Part shown: positions 19,525-29,194 of the stretch, one piece after another
Numbering within the stretch: the first letter of the stretch is position 1
Layout of the letters: each line of letters opens with the position of its first letter
NCBI GenBank assembly: GCA_046727175.1
Contig: JBKPCD010000092.1
Coordinates: 1 to 64,000 of the forward strand
DNA length: 64,000 nucleotides
DNA from: JBKPCD01 sp046727175
GTDB lineage: Bacteria > Acidobacteriota > Vicinamibacteria > Vicinamibacterales > 2-12-FULL-66-21
Direction of reading: 5' to 3'
Position numbers and translations under genes: made by a program
The notes under the pieces: generated by a model
What the model was told of the DNA's origin: nothing
Seen by the model: only the letters and a program-made list of their open reading frames with translations
Databases searched by the model: none

Positions 19525-20478
19525 ATGAGATTCGCGATTCTGGGTTCAGGCGCTGTTGGTGGCTATTACGGTGCACGACTGGCGCACGCTGGTCACGATG
19601 TCACGTTGATCGCGCGCGGCGCGCATCTGACCGCGATTCGCGCACGCGGTCTCGAGATCCGCAGCCCGTCGCTCGGTGACTTCATCGTTCGGGCGCGCGC
19701 AGAGGAAGACACGTCGCGTGTCGGCCCGGTCGATGTCGTGATCGTCGCGGTGAAGGCGTACGACAACGGCACCGCGTTTCCGCTGATCACGCCGATGCTT
19801 GCCGATGACACGACAGTGCTGAGCGTCCAGAACGGCGTCGAGAGCGCGGAGGAGCTCGCGGCGGTCGTCGGCGAGCGTGCCGTGCTTGGCGGGACGACGT
19901 ACATTGCGACGGCCATGGTCGCGCCCGGCGTCATCGAGCAGACGGGCACGCACCGGCGAATTGTCTTCGGCGAGGTCTTCGGCGATCTGCCGCGGTTGTC
20001 GGATCGCGTGCGGCGGCTGCACGACGCATTGACCGGGGCGGATATTCAGTCCGAGATGGTCGAGGACGGCCGCATTCCCATCTGGGAGAAGTTCGTGTTC
20101 CTCGTGTCGCTGGCCGGGTTTACGGGTGCGGCGCGACTGCCAATCGGGCCGTTGTGGAGCGACGAAACGATCCGCGCGCAGTTCCTCGACGGATGTCGTG
20201 AAGTGGAGCGGCTGGCGAGAGCAGAAGGGGTGCAGGTCGCGGAGGACATCGTCGATCGGATCGCCGGCTACATCCAGGGAATCCCGCCGGCGATGCGTTC
20301 GTCTCTGCTGATCGATCTGTCACAAGGCAAAAGGATCGAAGTCGAAGCGCTGCACGGGTCCGTCGTACGTCGCGCCGCTCGGGCAGGCATCCCCGTCCCG
20401 ATCATGTCGACACTGTATGCGGTGCTGAAGCCGTGGGTTTGTCCCGAGCCGGGTCAAGGGGCACTCCCACCGTCTTGA
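19525..20478 (+). CDS. panE: 2-dehydropantoate 2-reductase (ketopantoate reductase)
   Basis: This 317-aa protein matches the ApbA/PanE family, which reduces ketopantoate to pantoate with NADPH in pantothenate and CoA synthesis. The N-terminal Rossmann motif G7-S-G-A-V-G-G-Y-Y is intact, the AVKAYD loop carries the conserved lysine, and the C-terminal helical domain has a second catalytic lysine in the PIWEKF segment. Length is normal. The ATG at 19525 follows the repeat array; no strong ribosome binding site is seen. Its last 77 bp overlap the end of the convergent kinase gene. Family members also include reductases for other 2-keto acids, so the exact substrate is probable rather than certain. 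Confidence 0.85.
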   Translation: MRFAILGSGAVGGYYGARLAHAGHDVTLIARGAHLTAIRARGLEIRSPSLGDFIVRARAEEDTSRVGPVDVVIVAVKAYDNGTAFPLITPMLADDTTVLSVQNGVESAEELAAVVGERAVLGGTTYIATAMVAPGVIEQTGTHRRIVFGEVFGDLPRLSDRVRRLHDALTGADIQSEMVEDGRIPIWEKFVFLVSLAGFTGAARLPIGPLWSDETIRAQFLDGCREVERLARAEGVQVAEDIVDRIAGYIQGIPPAMRSSLLIDLSQGKRIEVEALHGSVVRRAARAGIPVPIMSTLYAVLKPWVCPEPGQGALPPS

Positions 20479-22714
20479 CGATCTGCTGATAGCGAGACTC
20501 ACCCTGTAATCGGCGCAGCGTCGGATCCACCGCGATGAACACCGCGTTTCCGCTCTTGGCTGCAACGAGCTGCTCGAGGTGCTCGAGGGCGGCCTCGACC
20601 TGACCCAAGCGGACGTGGATCGACGCCCAGGCATAGTGGATGCTCGGTGACGTGTGTGATTTCGCGGCGTTCAGCGCTTCGAGCCGTTTCCGCCAGTACG
20701 CGTCGGCCCCGGCGCTGCGATATGCCTCTAGGAGCGCATTGCCGTCGACGGGCACGCCATACAGCGGTTGCTGGAGCGCGACGCGCGCCGCGTCTTCGTA
20801 CCGTCCGACCGACTCGTACGAGTTTGCCAGCACGTTCCCGGGCTCGTGTGCGCCCGGCGACAGCTCCCGCGTGCGCAGCGTCTCGCGAATCGCCTCCTCG
20901 TGACGCCCCGCGAAATACAACGCCCAACCCACGCTCATGTTGGTCAGCAGCGAGAGCGGATCGAGACGCTGCGCCGTCCTCGCTTCCTCGACCGATTCAT
21001 CGTGACGGCCGAGGGTGATAAGGAAGATCGCGTAGAGCGCATGCGCCGCGGCATACTGCGGATTCAGCTTCAGCGCAACCTTGAATTCCCGCTCGGCCGT
21101 CTTCCAGTCGTACTGCCAGAACAGCGCCCCAAGCGCCAGCGACGCGTGGGCGTCTGCGACGTCGGGATCGAGCCTGAGCGCCTCGCGCGCGGCGTCCCGC
21201 GCCCGCGGATAGCCAACGTCCGGCGCGACGAAGCCGTAGTACGCCATCGCTCCGTAGCTGTCCGCGATGCCGGCGTAAGCGAGCGCGTAGTTCGGATCGA
21301 GCGCAATGGCCTCCTCGAAGTGCTCGATGGCCATCCGAAATCCCTCGGGAGTCCAGTTGTTCCAGTTATACCGACCACGCAGGTACTCCTGATAGGCCTC
21401 AGGGCTGACGGTCTGTCGCTTTCGAAGCTTCTTCTTCTGCTCGCCGGTTAGCTTCAATCTCAGTGCTTCGGAGATCTGCCACGCGATCTCTTCCTGCACC
21501 GTCTGGATGTCGCTGACCTTCTGGCGGAACTGTTCCCCCCAGAGTTGCGATTCGGTCTGCGTGTCGACGAGCTCCGCCTGGATGTTCAGCACGTCACCGT
21601 GCTGGACGACTCGTCCCGTGAGAATCGTTCGAACGTTGAGCGCAAGGCCCACCGTCGCGGGATCGGCCTGCAGCCCCTTGTAGCGGAACGCGAGGCTCCG
21701 CGGAACGACTCGAAGGCCTCCGAGCTGGGACAGGCTGTTGATGATGCTTTCGGTGATGCCGTCGGTGAGGTATTCGATCTGCGGGTCCGCGCCGGCGTTG
21801 ACGAACGGCAGGATCGCGAGCGATTTGCCTCGCGCCTTCGATCGGCGACCCGGCACTGCCGCAGAGCCGGTCAGGCGTGCCTTGAGCGCCATGCTCAGAT
21901 CCTGAGCCGATTCGAATCGCCGGGCCGGATCGCGGTCGATACATCGCGCGACGATCATGCGTAGCTCGGGCGGTGCGATCGGATCGAATGCGGAGAGGTC
22001 GGGCAGGCTGTCGTGCAGCACGCGCGCGATCACCTCCTGCGGCGTCGCGCCGTCGAACAACCGGCGCCCGGTGAGCATCTCGTAAACGAGGCACCCGAGC
22101 GCGAAGATGTCGGTCCTGCCGTCGACACGTTCGCCGGTCACCTGCTCCGGCGACATGTAGCCGAACGTGCCGAGTACAACTCCCGGCATCGTCCGGGCGA
22201 TCGTTGGACTGTCGGTCGAGACCTCCGGCCCCTCGAGACGCTGGAGCGCCAGACCGAAGTCGAGGATCTTCACGGCGCCGTCGCTCGTCAGGAAGACGTT
22301 TTCGGGTTTGAGATCGCGATGGATGATCCCGCGCATGTGCGCGGCCGCGAGTCCGTCCGCGATGCTGACCGCAAGCGGGATCGCGTCGCGCCACCCGAGC
22401 GGTCCCTTCCTCAACCGCTCGCGGAGCGTTTCTCCTTCGAGCAGCTCCATGACCGCGACCTGAATGCCGTCGATCACGGCGAGCTCGTGGATGGAGAGGA
22501 TACTCGGATGCGACAGCGCCGCGACGGCGCGCGCTTCGATCTCGAACCGGCGCCGCAGCTCAGGATCGGCGGCGACGTGCGCCGCCATGACCTTCAGCGC
22601 GACTTCACGATTCAGCCGCGAATCGCGCGCGCGATAGACGTCCCCCATTCCGCCGGAACCAAGCGGCGCGAGGATCTCGTATTGCGCGAGCCGTGTGCCG
22701 ATCGAAAGAGGCAT
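20402..22714 (-). CDS. Serine/threonine protein kinase with C-terminal TPR domain
   Basis: The 770-aa protein begins with a complete Hanks-type kinase domain: glycine loop G19-S-G-G-M-G, Lys41, catalytic H132-R-D-L-K-P-E-N, and D152-F-G. After the kinase (about residue 290) comes a FVNAGADPQIEYLTDGITE domain, the TolB-like/adenylate-cyclase-associated module, and then TPR repeats from about 430 to 740. This kinase-TolB-TPR layout is very common in Acidobacteriota. No transmembrane helix is obvious, so it is cytoplasmic. It would phosphorylate unknown partners recruited by the TPRs. The 3' end overlaps convergent panE by 77 bp. Confidence 0.9.
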   Translation of the reverse strand: MPLSIGTRLAQYEILAPLGSGGMGDVYRARDSRLNREVALKVMAAHVAADPELRRRFEIEARAVAALSHPSILSIHELAVIDGIQVAVMELLEGETLRERLRKGPLGWRDAIPLAVSIADGLAAAHMRGIIHRDLKPENVFLTSDGAVKILDFGLALQRLEGPEVSTDSPTIARTMPGVVLGTFGYMSPEQVTGERVDGRTDIFALGCLVYEMLTGRRLFDGATPQEVIARVLHDSLPDLSAFDPIAPPELRMIVARCIDRDPARRFESAQDLSMALKARLTGSAAVPGRRSKARGKSLAILPFVNAGADPQIEYLTDGITESIINSLSQLGGLRVVPRSLAFRYKGLQADPATVGLALNVRTILTGRVVQHGDVLNIQAELVDTQTESQLWGEQFRQKVSDIQTVQEEIAWQISEALRLKLTGEQKKKLRKRQTVSPEAYQEYLRGRYNWNNWTPEGFRMAIEHFEEAIALDPNYALAYAGIADSYGAMAYYGFVAPDVGYPRARDAAREALRLDPDVADAHASLALGALFWQYDWKTAEREFKVALKLNPQYAAAHALYAIFLITLGRHDESVEEARTAQRLDPLSLLTNMSVGWALYFAGRHEEAIRETLRTRELSPGAHEPGNVLANSYESVGRYEDAARVALQQPLYGVPVDGNALLEAYRSAGADAYWRKRLEALNAAKSHTSPSIHYAWASIHVRLGQVEAALEHLEQLVAAKSGNAVFIAVDPTLRRLQGESRYQQIVKTVGVPLDPARDKPTASAPHTVST

Positions 22715-22790
22715 TGGTCAGGCGTTTGCGGTCGGGCGTCCATCGAGCGAGACGGGTACAATGACAAAAGCCGACCCGCTCATTGTACCG

Positions 22791-23363
22791 TCAGTCGTTA
22801 TAGGACAGCGAGCGGGTCAGTTTTCGATACGAGCCATCCGGCAGCGGCTCGAAGATGTGGCAGTGATCCATTTCGCCGCCGTACACGTGCAGCGTGATGG
22901 AGGCGGCGTCGGGGCGAGCGTTCCCGAGCGTGTGGTACTCGAACGGTGGGATTAGGCATCCTGCGGATCCACGCGCGGCCGTGACACTGCTCTGTCGCGT
23001 GAACCGATATAGTCCGTCGCGCTCGGACTCGAGATCGTATTGCGTCACCGTCATCTCGCCGTCGACGACGCATTCGACGCACCAGATTCCGGCGTGATCG
23101 TGGAGCGCCGTCTTCTGGCCCGGTCCCCACGTCATGACGACGGCGATGTAGCGGCCGCGCGGATCGCGGTGGAACAGACGACGAGCGTACGACTCGCTCC
23201 GCGCGACATGAAACCGCGCGGGAAGCGCGAGGTCGCCATCCCGGAGCGCGCACTCCAACGCCTCCTTCACGCGAATCACGATGTCAGCCGTCTCCCCCGC
23301 CATCACCGCGTCGTCCAGCCGCGCGCGAAGCCTGTCGAAGCCGGACTCGACTGCATGCGTCAT
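22791..23363 (-). CDS. Cysteine dioxygenase family (thiol dioxygenase, cupin)
   Basis: The 190-aa cupin has iron ligands H88 and H90 in LHDHAG and H144 in EYHTLGN. C95 and Y161 are placed as the Cys93-Tyr157 cross-linked pair of mammalian cysteine dioxygenase, and the spacing from the His ligands matches. The enzyme would oxidise cysteine with O2 to cysteine sulfinate in the cytoplasm; some bacterial relatives prefer 3-mercaptopropionate. The divergent neighbour is a TauE/SafE exporter with a DUF1634 partner, which fits disposal of the sulfite released from cysteine sulfinate. Start at ATG 23363; length is normal for bacterial members. Confidence 0.85.
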   Translation of the reverse strand: MTHAVESGFDRLRARLDDAVMAGETADIVIRVKEALECALRDGDLALPARFHVARSESYARRLFHRDPRGRYIAVVMTWGPGQKTALHDHAGIWCVECVVDGEMTVTQYDLESERDGLYRFTRQSSVTAARGSAGCLIPPFEYHTLGNARPDAASITLHVYGGEMDHCHIFEPLPDGSYRKLTRSLSYND

Positions 23364-23485
23364 CGTCTCGCCTCCGGAGCGCGATCGCGTGCCTGGAACA
23401 TGGGATAAGATTCGTCGAGATCATAGCACCTCGTCGCGTCTGGTTTTCACGTCATCCACTCCATGCATCTGCACGCTGGCGACCG

Positions 23486-24313
23486 TTGGGACTGAGCTCG
23501 TTCCTCGTGATCGCGATCGTCATGGCTGCAGGCATCGCAGCCGGCTCTCTGGGTGCGCTCCTCGGGATCGGCGGCGGCGTGTTCCTCGTCCCGTTTCTGA
23601 ACGTCGTGATGGGCCTTCCGTTCAAGGTTGCCGCCGCAATCAGCCTCGTCACCGTGATCGCGACGTCGAGCGCCGTCTCCGCCGGAACCATCGGCCGCAA
23701 CTTGATTAATGTGAGGCTCGGCATGCTGCTCGAGGTCGCTTCGGCAGCTGGCGGCCAGGTGGCAGGGCTGACGCTGAGCTCCCTGCCCGATCGCGTCATC
23801 TTCGGGGCCTTTGCCGCGTTTACCGCGGCCATCGCCGTGATCATGGTGGGTCGATCCAGCCGTCGCAACGTGCTCGAGGCGAATGTCAATCCGGGCATCC
23901 TTGGAGGGAGGTTCTACGACGAAGACAGTAGTCGCGAAGTCGTTTATCGCGTGAAGCGGCTGCACATCGGCATGATCGCGGCTTTCGTCGCGGGCTGCGT
24001 CTCAGGATCGTTCGGGATCGGCGGCGGAGTTCTGAAGGTCCCGGTGCTCAACGCCTTCTGCGGCGTGCCGATGCGCGCTGCCGCGGCGACGAGCGCGCTC
24101 ATGATTGGCGTGACCGCTGTCGCGACGGTTCCGCTGCATTATGCCAACGGCTACATTCGTCCGCCGCTTGCCGCTGCAGCCGTCCTCGGTGTGCTTGCGG
24201 GGTCGCGGATCGGATTCTGGTTCGGCGAGCGCGCCCGGGCGCGATGGCTGAAGCTCCTGATGGCGGCGGTGCTCGCAGCAGTCTCAATGATGTATTTCGT
24301 CAAAGCGCTATGA
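23486..24313 (+). CDS. tauE: TauE/SafE-family sulfite/organosulfonate exporter
   Basis: The 275-aa membrane protein has the two-fold TauE/SafE pattern: GALLGIGGGVFLVPFL early (about residues 24-39) and SGSFGIGGGVLKVPVL in the second half, each the glycine-rich start of a four-helix repeat. About eight membrane segments are visible. It would export sulfite or sulfoacetate. The likely start is TTG 23486; a GTG at 23509 is an alternative. Its stop overlaps the next ATG (ATGA), so the DUF1634 protein is translationally coupled. The divergent cysteine dioxygenase gives the natural source of sulfite. Confidence 0.85.
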   Translation: MGLSSFLVIAIVMAAGIAAGSLGALLGIGGGVFLVPFLNVVMGLPFKVAAAISLVTVIATSSAVSAGTIGRNLINVRLGMLLEVASAAGGQVAGLTLSSLPDRVIFGAFAAFTAAIAVIMVGRSSRRNVLEANVNPGILGGRFYDEDSSREVVYRVKRLHIGMIAAFVAGCVSGSFGIGGGVLKVPVLNAFCGVPMRAAAATSALMIGVTAVATVPLHYANGYIRPPLAAAAVLGVLAGSRIGFWFGERARARWLKLLMAAVLAAVSMMYFVKAL

Positions 24314-24615
24314 CCTCTCCGGATTCGCTGGCGCGCTTCGAGCGGAACCTCGGTTTCCTGCTCACCACGTGTGTCCTCGTGAGTGCGACAACGCTTGCCG
24401 TCGGTCTCGTGGGGTTTCTCATTTCACCTGAGAACAGTCTCAGCGCGTCGCTCCTGAGAGCGGGTCTCTTCACCCTCATGGCGACGCCGGTGCTGAGGGT
24501 CGTGCTCTCTGTTGTCGAATACGCGCGGATGCGCGACTGGTTCTTCGTCGTCACGACACTCGTCGTTTTGACTCAGCTGACGATCACGTTCGTGCTTGCC
24601 CTGACGCGGAGGTGA
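24310..24615 (+). CDS. DUF1634 membrane protein, partner of TauE
   Basis: This 101-aa protein has three hydrophobic helices (about residues 14-36, 49-68 and 78-98). The pattern, a basic N-terminus then FLLTTCVLVSATTLAVGL, matches DUF1634, a family almost always found next to TauE/SafE permeases. Function is unknown; it may be an accessory subunit. ATG 24310 overlaps the tauE stop by four bases, so translation is coupled. The in-frame upstream extension to 24244 lies inside tauE and is not used. Confidence 0.8.
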   Translation: MTSPDSLARFERNLGFLLTTCVLVSATTLAVGLVGFLISPENSLSASLLRAGLFTLMATPVLRVVLSVVEYARMRDWFFVVTTLVVLTQLTITFVLALTRR

Positions 24616-24631
24616 CGTCGCACCCGAGGCG

Positions 24632-26395
24632 CTAATCCACCGACACCCGATCAATCCCGACACTGAGCCGCCTTCCAGACTGCCGTTCGAGCGAGGCATG
24701 TGAGAAATTGAGGGTCAGGATATTGAACCCGTAGTTCCACACGAGCGCCGGCGCGTGGAAGGAAATCCGTTGCCAGTGTGGCTCGAGAGCAACGACGCCG
24801 ATTGTGTTCGCGTTCAACGACGCCGCCACGTGCTGCCTCTGTCCAAAACCGCCGGTCAGCTCATACGGTCGTATGTCGATATGAATGGTTGCGCCGCCCC
24901 AGGCTGCGCGAGGCATTCGTATGCGAGCACTTTCGCCTTCCACCCACACAAACGTGCGCCCTTCATCGATGGACGTTTCATCCCGGCCAAAGCCACCACC
25001 CGTCAAGCCGGATGCCGCTGGCGTGCCGACGTCGATCGGATTCAGAGCGCCAGCCTGCACACTCCCCGCCGCGATTACAGCAGCGAGCGTCAGCACGAGC
25101 AGGACGCAGGCAAGCGCTGCCAGCGACTTCAGTGACGTGACTGACGGCACCGACGTGCGAGCGATGAGCGCAGAAATCACAAGCACCCAGACATCAAAAT
25201 ACAAATACAGAACGGGCCACACTGCGGTCATACTGAAGATCAGCAAGGCGAACGCGCACCATGGTTCAGGACTCGCGCCTCGCCGAAGTGCCCTCCACGC
25301 GAACCCATAAACCAGGAGAAGACAGGCTGCTTGAACGATTCCAATATACGCACTCAAGTCTCGCGCGAGCAGCAGCCCGGTAATCCCAAAGGTGTTCAGG
25401 ACCCATGTCGTATGAGTCCAGACGAACCCACGCATGAGTGTCAGATAGCTGCCATAAAGCGCGTAATACACAGAGCGGCTGTCGACAATCAGGAATGGTA
25501 GGAAGGGCCCGACAGCAGCGAGGACAAGCCATAGAATCGACGTGCGGCTCAACTGGCCCCTGTAATATGCCGCGATGACGAATATCGGCACTATCGACAG
25601 CATTGTCGTCCGTGCCGAAACCAGCAAGCCGAGCGTCACCGCGGCGCCCGTCCAGCGATTCAGATGCAGGAGCACGCAAAGGATCAGGAGCAGCGGCCAG
25701 TATACGTATGTGTGGCCGATTGGATAGAACGTGTGAATCTCGGGATGGACTCCCAGGAAGACGCCCAACACCGTAAGCGTCACAGCTGGAAGCCAACGAC
25801 CTCCGTACGCATTCGCCGCAGCCGCTAGAAGACAGGTCGCGACGACACAGAGGTAGATGATCAGTGTCAGCAATCGAAGGTCAGTACGAGCGATGACCGG
25901 CAACGAGAACGGCATCCACAGAGTGGGACCGTACGGCAGCGCAGCCTCCCACGGAACGTGATAAATGGAGTATGGCATCTTGCCTTGCAAGAACTGCCGA
26001 ACACCCGCCTCGATGACCACCAGCATGTCACCACGGTTGGGATCAACAGGGCCGGCAAAAACGACGGGAAGGAGACTGGACGCGATCGAATACATAAACA
26101 GCGCCGTCACTGTCGTCCATACCCCAAAGAGCCCGAGTGACCTGCGCGAGAGTGGCTGCTGCGCTCGGATTGTCGGCAGAAGCGGCCAGGACGCAATGGA
26201 GATCGCGGCCAATACCAGAAGCGCTACCGTGCCGACAGCGTACGAACGACCGGGTCCGAAGACTTCTCCGGTTCGATTGTGAAGAAGCGGGACGGCCATT
26301 CCACATCCGGCAGCCAGCATGGTGATGACCCACCGCAGCGACTCGGACGGGCGAGACCTCGACGTTGGCTGGTTTCGATCGACCTCGGGGGTCAT
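24632..26395 (-). CDS. Multi-pass membrane protein, GT-C glycosyltransferase-like
   Basis: The 587-aa protein has about 10-12 hydrophobic helices up to residue 430, then a soluble C-terminal beta-rich domain (about 450-587) with Trp and Gly spaced as in carbohydrate-binding folds. The first large loop contains GPVDPNRGDM, an acidic loop where GT-C enzymes place their catalytic Asp. It would transfer a sugar from a polyprenyl-phosphate donor on the outer side of the membrane; this is inferred from topology only. It starts 3 bp after the stop of the molybdoenzyme, so it is co-transcribed with it, a combination I cannot explain. Confidence 0.55.
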   Translation of the reverse strand: MTPEVDRNQPTSRSRPSESLRWVITMLAAGCGMAVPLLHNRTGEVFGPGRSYAVGTVALLVLAAISIASWPLLPTIRAQQPLSRRSLGLFGVWTTVTALFMYSIASSLLPVVFAGPVDPNRGDMLVVIEAGVRQFLQGKMPYSIYHVPWEAALPYGPTLWMPFSLPVIARTDLRLLTLIIYLCVVATCLLAAAANAYGGRWLPAVTLTVLGVFLGVHPEIHTFYPIGHTYVYWPLLLILCVLLHLNRWTGAAVTLGLLVSARTTMLSIVPIFVIAAYYRGQLSRTSILWLVLAAVGPFLPFLIVDSRSVYYALYGSYLTLMRGFVWTHTTWVLNTFGITGLLLARDLSAYIGIVQAACLLLVYGFAWRALRRGASPEPWCAFALLIFSMTAVWPVLYLYFDVWVLVISALIARTSVPSVTSLKSLAALACVLLVLTLAAVIAAGSVQAGALNPIDVGTPAASGLTGGGFGRDETSIDEGRTFVWVEGESARIRMPRAAWGGATIHIDIRPYELTGGFGQRQHVAASLNANTIGVVALEPHWQRISFHAPALVWNYGFNILTLNFSHASLERQSGRRLSVGIDRVSVD

Positions 26396-26398
26396 CCT

Positions 26399-29194
26399 CT
26401 AGGCACTTGAGAGGTCGTCGTCTTCAGACCTCACTTTGTACGCGGCATTCACGGGCCGCAGCGGCCGATCGAACCAGAGAGGACGACGAAGGCCTGCGGG
26501 ACCTGGCGCCGGACGCGTCATTGCCATCCATTCCTTGTAGACGCGATGCGACGCCTCGGTGTCGACGACGATGTCGCCGTAGCCGTCGTCCGGACCGGCT
26601 TTCTCGAGATGGACCCGCTGGTGCCAGCAGTGCATCCCGCTGACCGGATCGGGTTGAACGGGGAACGTGAGGTTCTGATGAACGCCAACCTCGCTCCACC
26701 ACACGCGACCGCTGTCGGGATCATCGCTCCGGAATGGCTGCGCGCCGTGGACCTGCTTCATCACGTAGCAACCCTTGTCGTCACGGGCAATGCGAACGAG
26801 CGACGACGCGACACGTGAGCCTCCGGCGTCTTCGTGAAGACGCCATCGACCGAGGTGATGCGACATGGCGAGCACACCGGGTCGGATGCCTTCGGTCACC
26901 CACGCGCGCGTAACGAAGGATCCGATTCGTGTCCGAACCTTGACGAGATCCCCGGTGTCAATCCCTAGCCGGCGCGCGTCCTCCGTGGAAATCCACAGCG
27001 GATTGTCGTGCGAGATCTCGTAAAGCCACTTGACCGGTGATCGCGTGTGAATGAGCGTGGGAAGCCTGAAGTTCGGCAGGAGGTCGAATTCGCCCGTCGA
27101 TGGCGTGAGGTCGCGCCAGTGCACATGACCCCGAACGTATTGCGGAATGGCATGCTCCGGCCATCCCCACTCGACCAACGTGCTCGAGTAGAATTCGAGA
27201 CGGCGCGACGGCGTATCGAACCCGCGCCGTGGAGTACCGTCGACGACAATGCCGATCGGGCGACCGTCGACAAGGATCCGCTCCCCCTCCTCGTTCTGCG
27301 TTGCTCCGCTCAGTTCGACGTCGTTCAGAGCACGCTCGTACCCTCGACTGTATGCGTCGTCGGCGATCTGAAAGACGCCGTACTTGCGCATGTACTCGAG
27401 CGGAGAGAGCTGTAACCTCGCGGCTGCTTCGGGAAGGCCGGGCACCGAGTGCTCGAACATCCACCCGTAGTACTCGTCCATCGTGATTGGCTGGCCTGGC
27501 CTGGATGGCGATTCGAAGTACCGGCGAATACCCAGTGAGCCATCGGGATCGATCTTCCAGGTGAGGGCGATCCAGAACTCACTTTCCTCCCAGACCTCGC
27601 CAGGATTCGTTTCGTGCGTCGCTGAGATCTGCTCGCCTCGCTTCGTGCGCGCGACGCGCACGACGGGCTGTCGGAAACCGATCCACTGCGCGGCATGCGT
27701 CTCCTGGCTCATCGTGTCGTGACGCTCGGTGCCGAGCCCCATCGGCAGCACGTAATCGGCAAACCACGCCGTCTCGCTCCATGTCGGCGTCAGCGCCACG
27801 TGCAAGCCGATCTTGTCGCGATCCTGCAGGACCTCCATCCACGAGAAGCCATCAGGGTTCGTCCAGAGCGGGTTGTAGACACGCGTGAAGTACACATCGA
27901 TTCGGCCGCGGTCTTCTTTGAGGAAGTGCGGCAGGAGAAAACTCATCTCGAAGAACGCGAGCGGAAACTCGCGCGGAAACAGGAGCTCGTTCCAGTACTC
28001 GGGAGGCGGCGGGGGATTTGGATGCTGTGGAATGAATTTGTTCTGATAGTGCAGGTTTACTCCGCCCACCGTGCCGACCGACCCGGTGAGCGCCACGAGC
28101 AGGAACAGACAGCGTGTGATCTGCCATCCCCATAAATTGCCCGAGGCGGCGGCGCGCCAGCTGTGCGACGCGAACCGCGTTCGCGCGCGGCCGATCGCGT
28201 GTGCGGCTTCGATGATCTTCGAAGCGGCGACGCCGGTCTCCGCTTCGGCGAACTCTGGCGTGAACTGCGCGTACAGTTCCCTCAGCGCTCTCACGAACGC
28301 GTCGAAAGTCTCCGGCAGGTCGGGTCGCGCAGCCCTCAAGTACGCGCGCCAGTTCACCCACTGGCGAACGAACTCGCGGTTGAACAAATCCTCGTCAAGA
28401 AGGATGCGTGCGATTGCGAGCAGCAGTGCGGCCTCCGTCCCTGAATATGCCGGCAACCAGAGGTCCGCCTTGGCCGACGAGTTCGACAGCCGCGGATCGA
28501 TGACGATGAGCGTGCCACCGCGCGCTTTCGACTCGATAATCCGCTGGGCGTGCGGGTTGAAATAGTGGCCGCTCTCCAGGTGCGACGATAGAAGGAGAAT
28601 CGTCTCCGCGTTCGCGTAGTCGGGCGAGGGACGGTCGTCACCACACCACAGGAACTGCCCGAGACGGGCCGACGACGAGCAGACGTTGGTGTGACTGTTG
28701 TGGCCGTCGACCCCCCAGGCCTGGAGGACGCGGTTCGCATAACCGTCCTCACCCGGCCGGCCCACGTGATACATCAGCTCGTGCCGTCGTCCTTCGACAA
28801 TCGCACGACGGATGCGGGCGCCGATGTCCTCGAGCGCCTCGTTCCACGACACCTGTTCCCATCGTCCTTCACCACGCTCGCCCTTGCGGCGGAGCGGGAA
28901 CAGGATCCGGTCGGGATCGTCGAGCTGGTTCGGCGTGACGACGCCCTTGGCGCACGTGCGTCCCCGGCTGCCAGGGTGCAGCGGGTTGCCTTCAATCTTC
29001 CTGACCTCGAGTGTCTCCTGGTCGACGTAGGCAAGAATGCCGCACGCCGACTCGCAGTTGAAGCAGACACTCGGAACGATCCAGTAGCGTCGTCGTTCCT
29101 TGCGAGGCCAGCTCGTGGACTCGTAGTCGACGTAGTTGTCCCACTCGGTGGGGTCGGGGTGCGTGCGGAAGCCTTGCTGTTGTTCTTTCGACAT
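26399..29194 (-). CDS. Molybdopterin oxidoreductase catalytic subunit (PsrA/PhsA/SoeA type)
   Basis: This is a 931-aa DMSO-reductase-family protein. An N-terminal [4Fe-4S] site is formed by C44, C47, C51 and C81. Cys172 in SHTNVCSSS sits where PsrA-like enzymes place the Cys ligand of molybdenum. The C-terminal molybdopterin dinucleotide-binding domain is present (LPTLIHTRSPVKWL onward). There is no Tat signal, so the subunit probably works on the cytoplasmic side, as in sulfite:quinone oxidoreductase SoeABC, rather than in the periplasm like polysulfide reductase. ATG 29194 is chosen because upstream codons are repeat-derived. The FeS/NrfD partner is the gene upstream. Given the nearby sulfite-linked genes, sulfite oxidation is a reasonable but unproven role; thiosulfate, polysulfide or formate are alternatives. 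Confidence 0.85.
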   Translation of the reverse strand: MSKEQQQGFRTHPDPTEWDNYVDYESTSWPRKERRRYWIVPSVCFNCESACGILAYVDQETLEVRKIEGNPLHPGSRGRTCAKGVVTPNQLDDPDRILFPLRRKGERGEGRWEQVSWNEALEDIGARIRRAIVEGRRHELMYHVGRPGEDGYANRVLQAWGVDGHNSHTNVCSSSARLGQFLWCGDDRPSPDYANAETILLLSSHLESGHYFNPHAQRIIESKARGGTLIVIDPRLSNSSAKADLWLPAYSGTEAALLLAIARILLDEDLFNREFVRQWVNWRAYLRAARPDLPETFDAFVRALRELYAQFTPEFAEAETGVAASKIIEAAHAIGRARTRFASHSWRAAASGNLWGWQITRCLFLLVALTGSVGTVGGVNLHYQNKFIPQHPNPPPPPEYWNELLFPREFPLAFFEMSFLLPHFLKEDRGRIDVYFTRVYNPLWTNPDGFSWMEVLQDRDKIGLHVALTPTWSETAWFADYVLPMGLGTERHDTMSQETHAAQWIGFRQPVVRVARTKRGEQISATHETNPGEVWEESEFWIALTWKIDPDGSLGIRRYFESPSRPGQPITMDEYYGWMFEHSVPGLPEAAARLQLSPLEYMRKYGVFQIADDAYSRGYERALNDVELSGATQNEEGERILVDGRPIGIVVDGTPRRGFDTPSRRLEFYSSTLVEWGWPEHAIPQYVRGHVHWRDLTPSTGEFDLLPNFRLPTLIHTRSPVKWLYEISHDNPLWISTEDARRLGIDTGDLVKVRTRIGSFVTRAWVTEGIRPGVLAMSHHLGRWRLHEDAGGSRVASSLVRIARDDKGCYVMKQVHGAQPFRSDDPDSGRVWWSEVGVHQNLTFPVQPDPVSGMHCWHQRVHLEKAGPDDGYGDIVVDTEASHRVYKEWMAMTRPAPGPAGLRRPLWFDRPLRPVNAAYKVRSEDDDLSSA

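Noticed and set aside
17561..19576. 671-aa minus-strand ORF
   Set aside because: Antisense of the APC permease and flanking repeats; composition is a random Arg/Asp/His mix.
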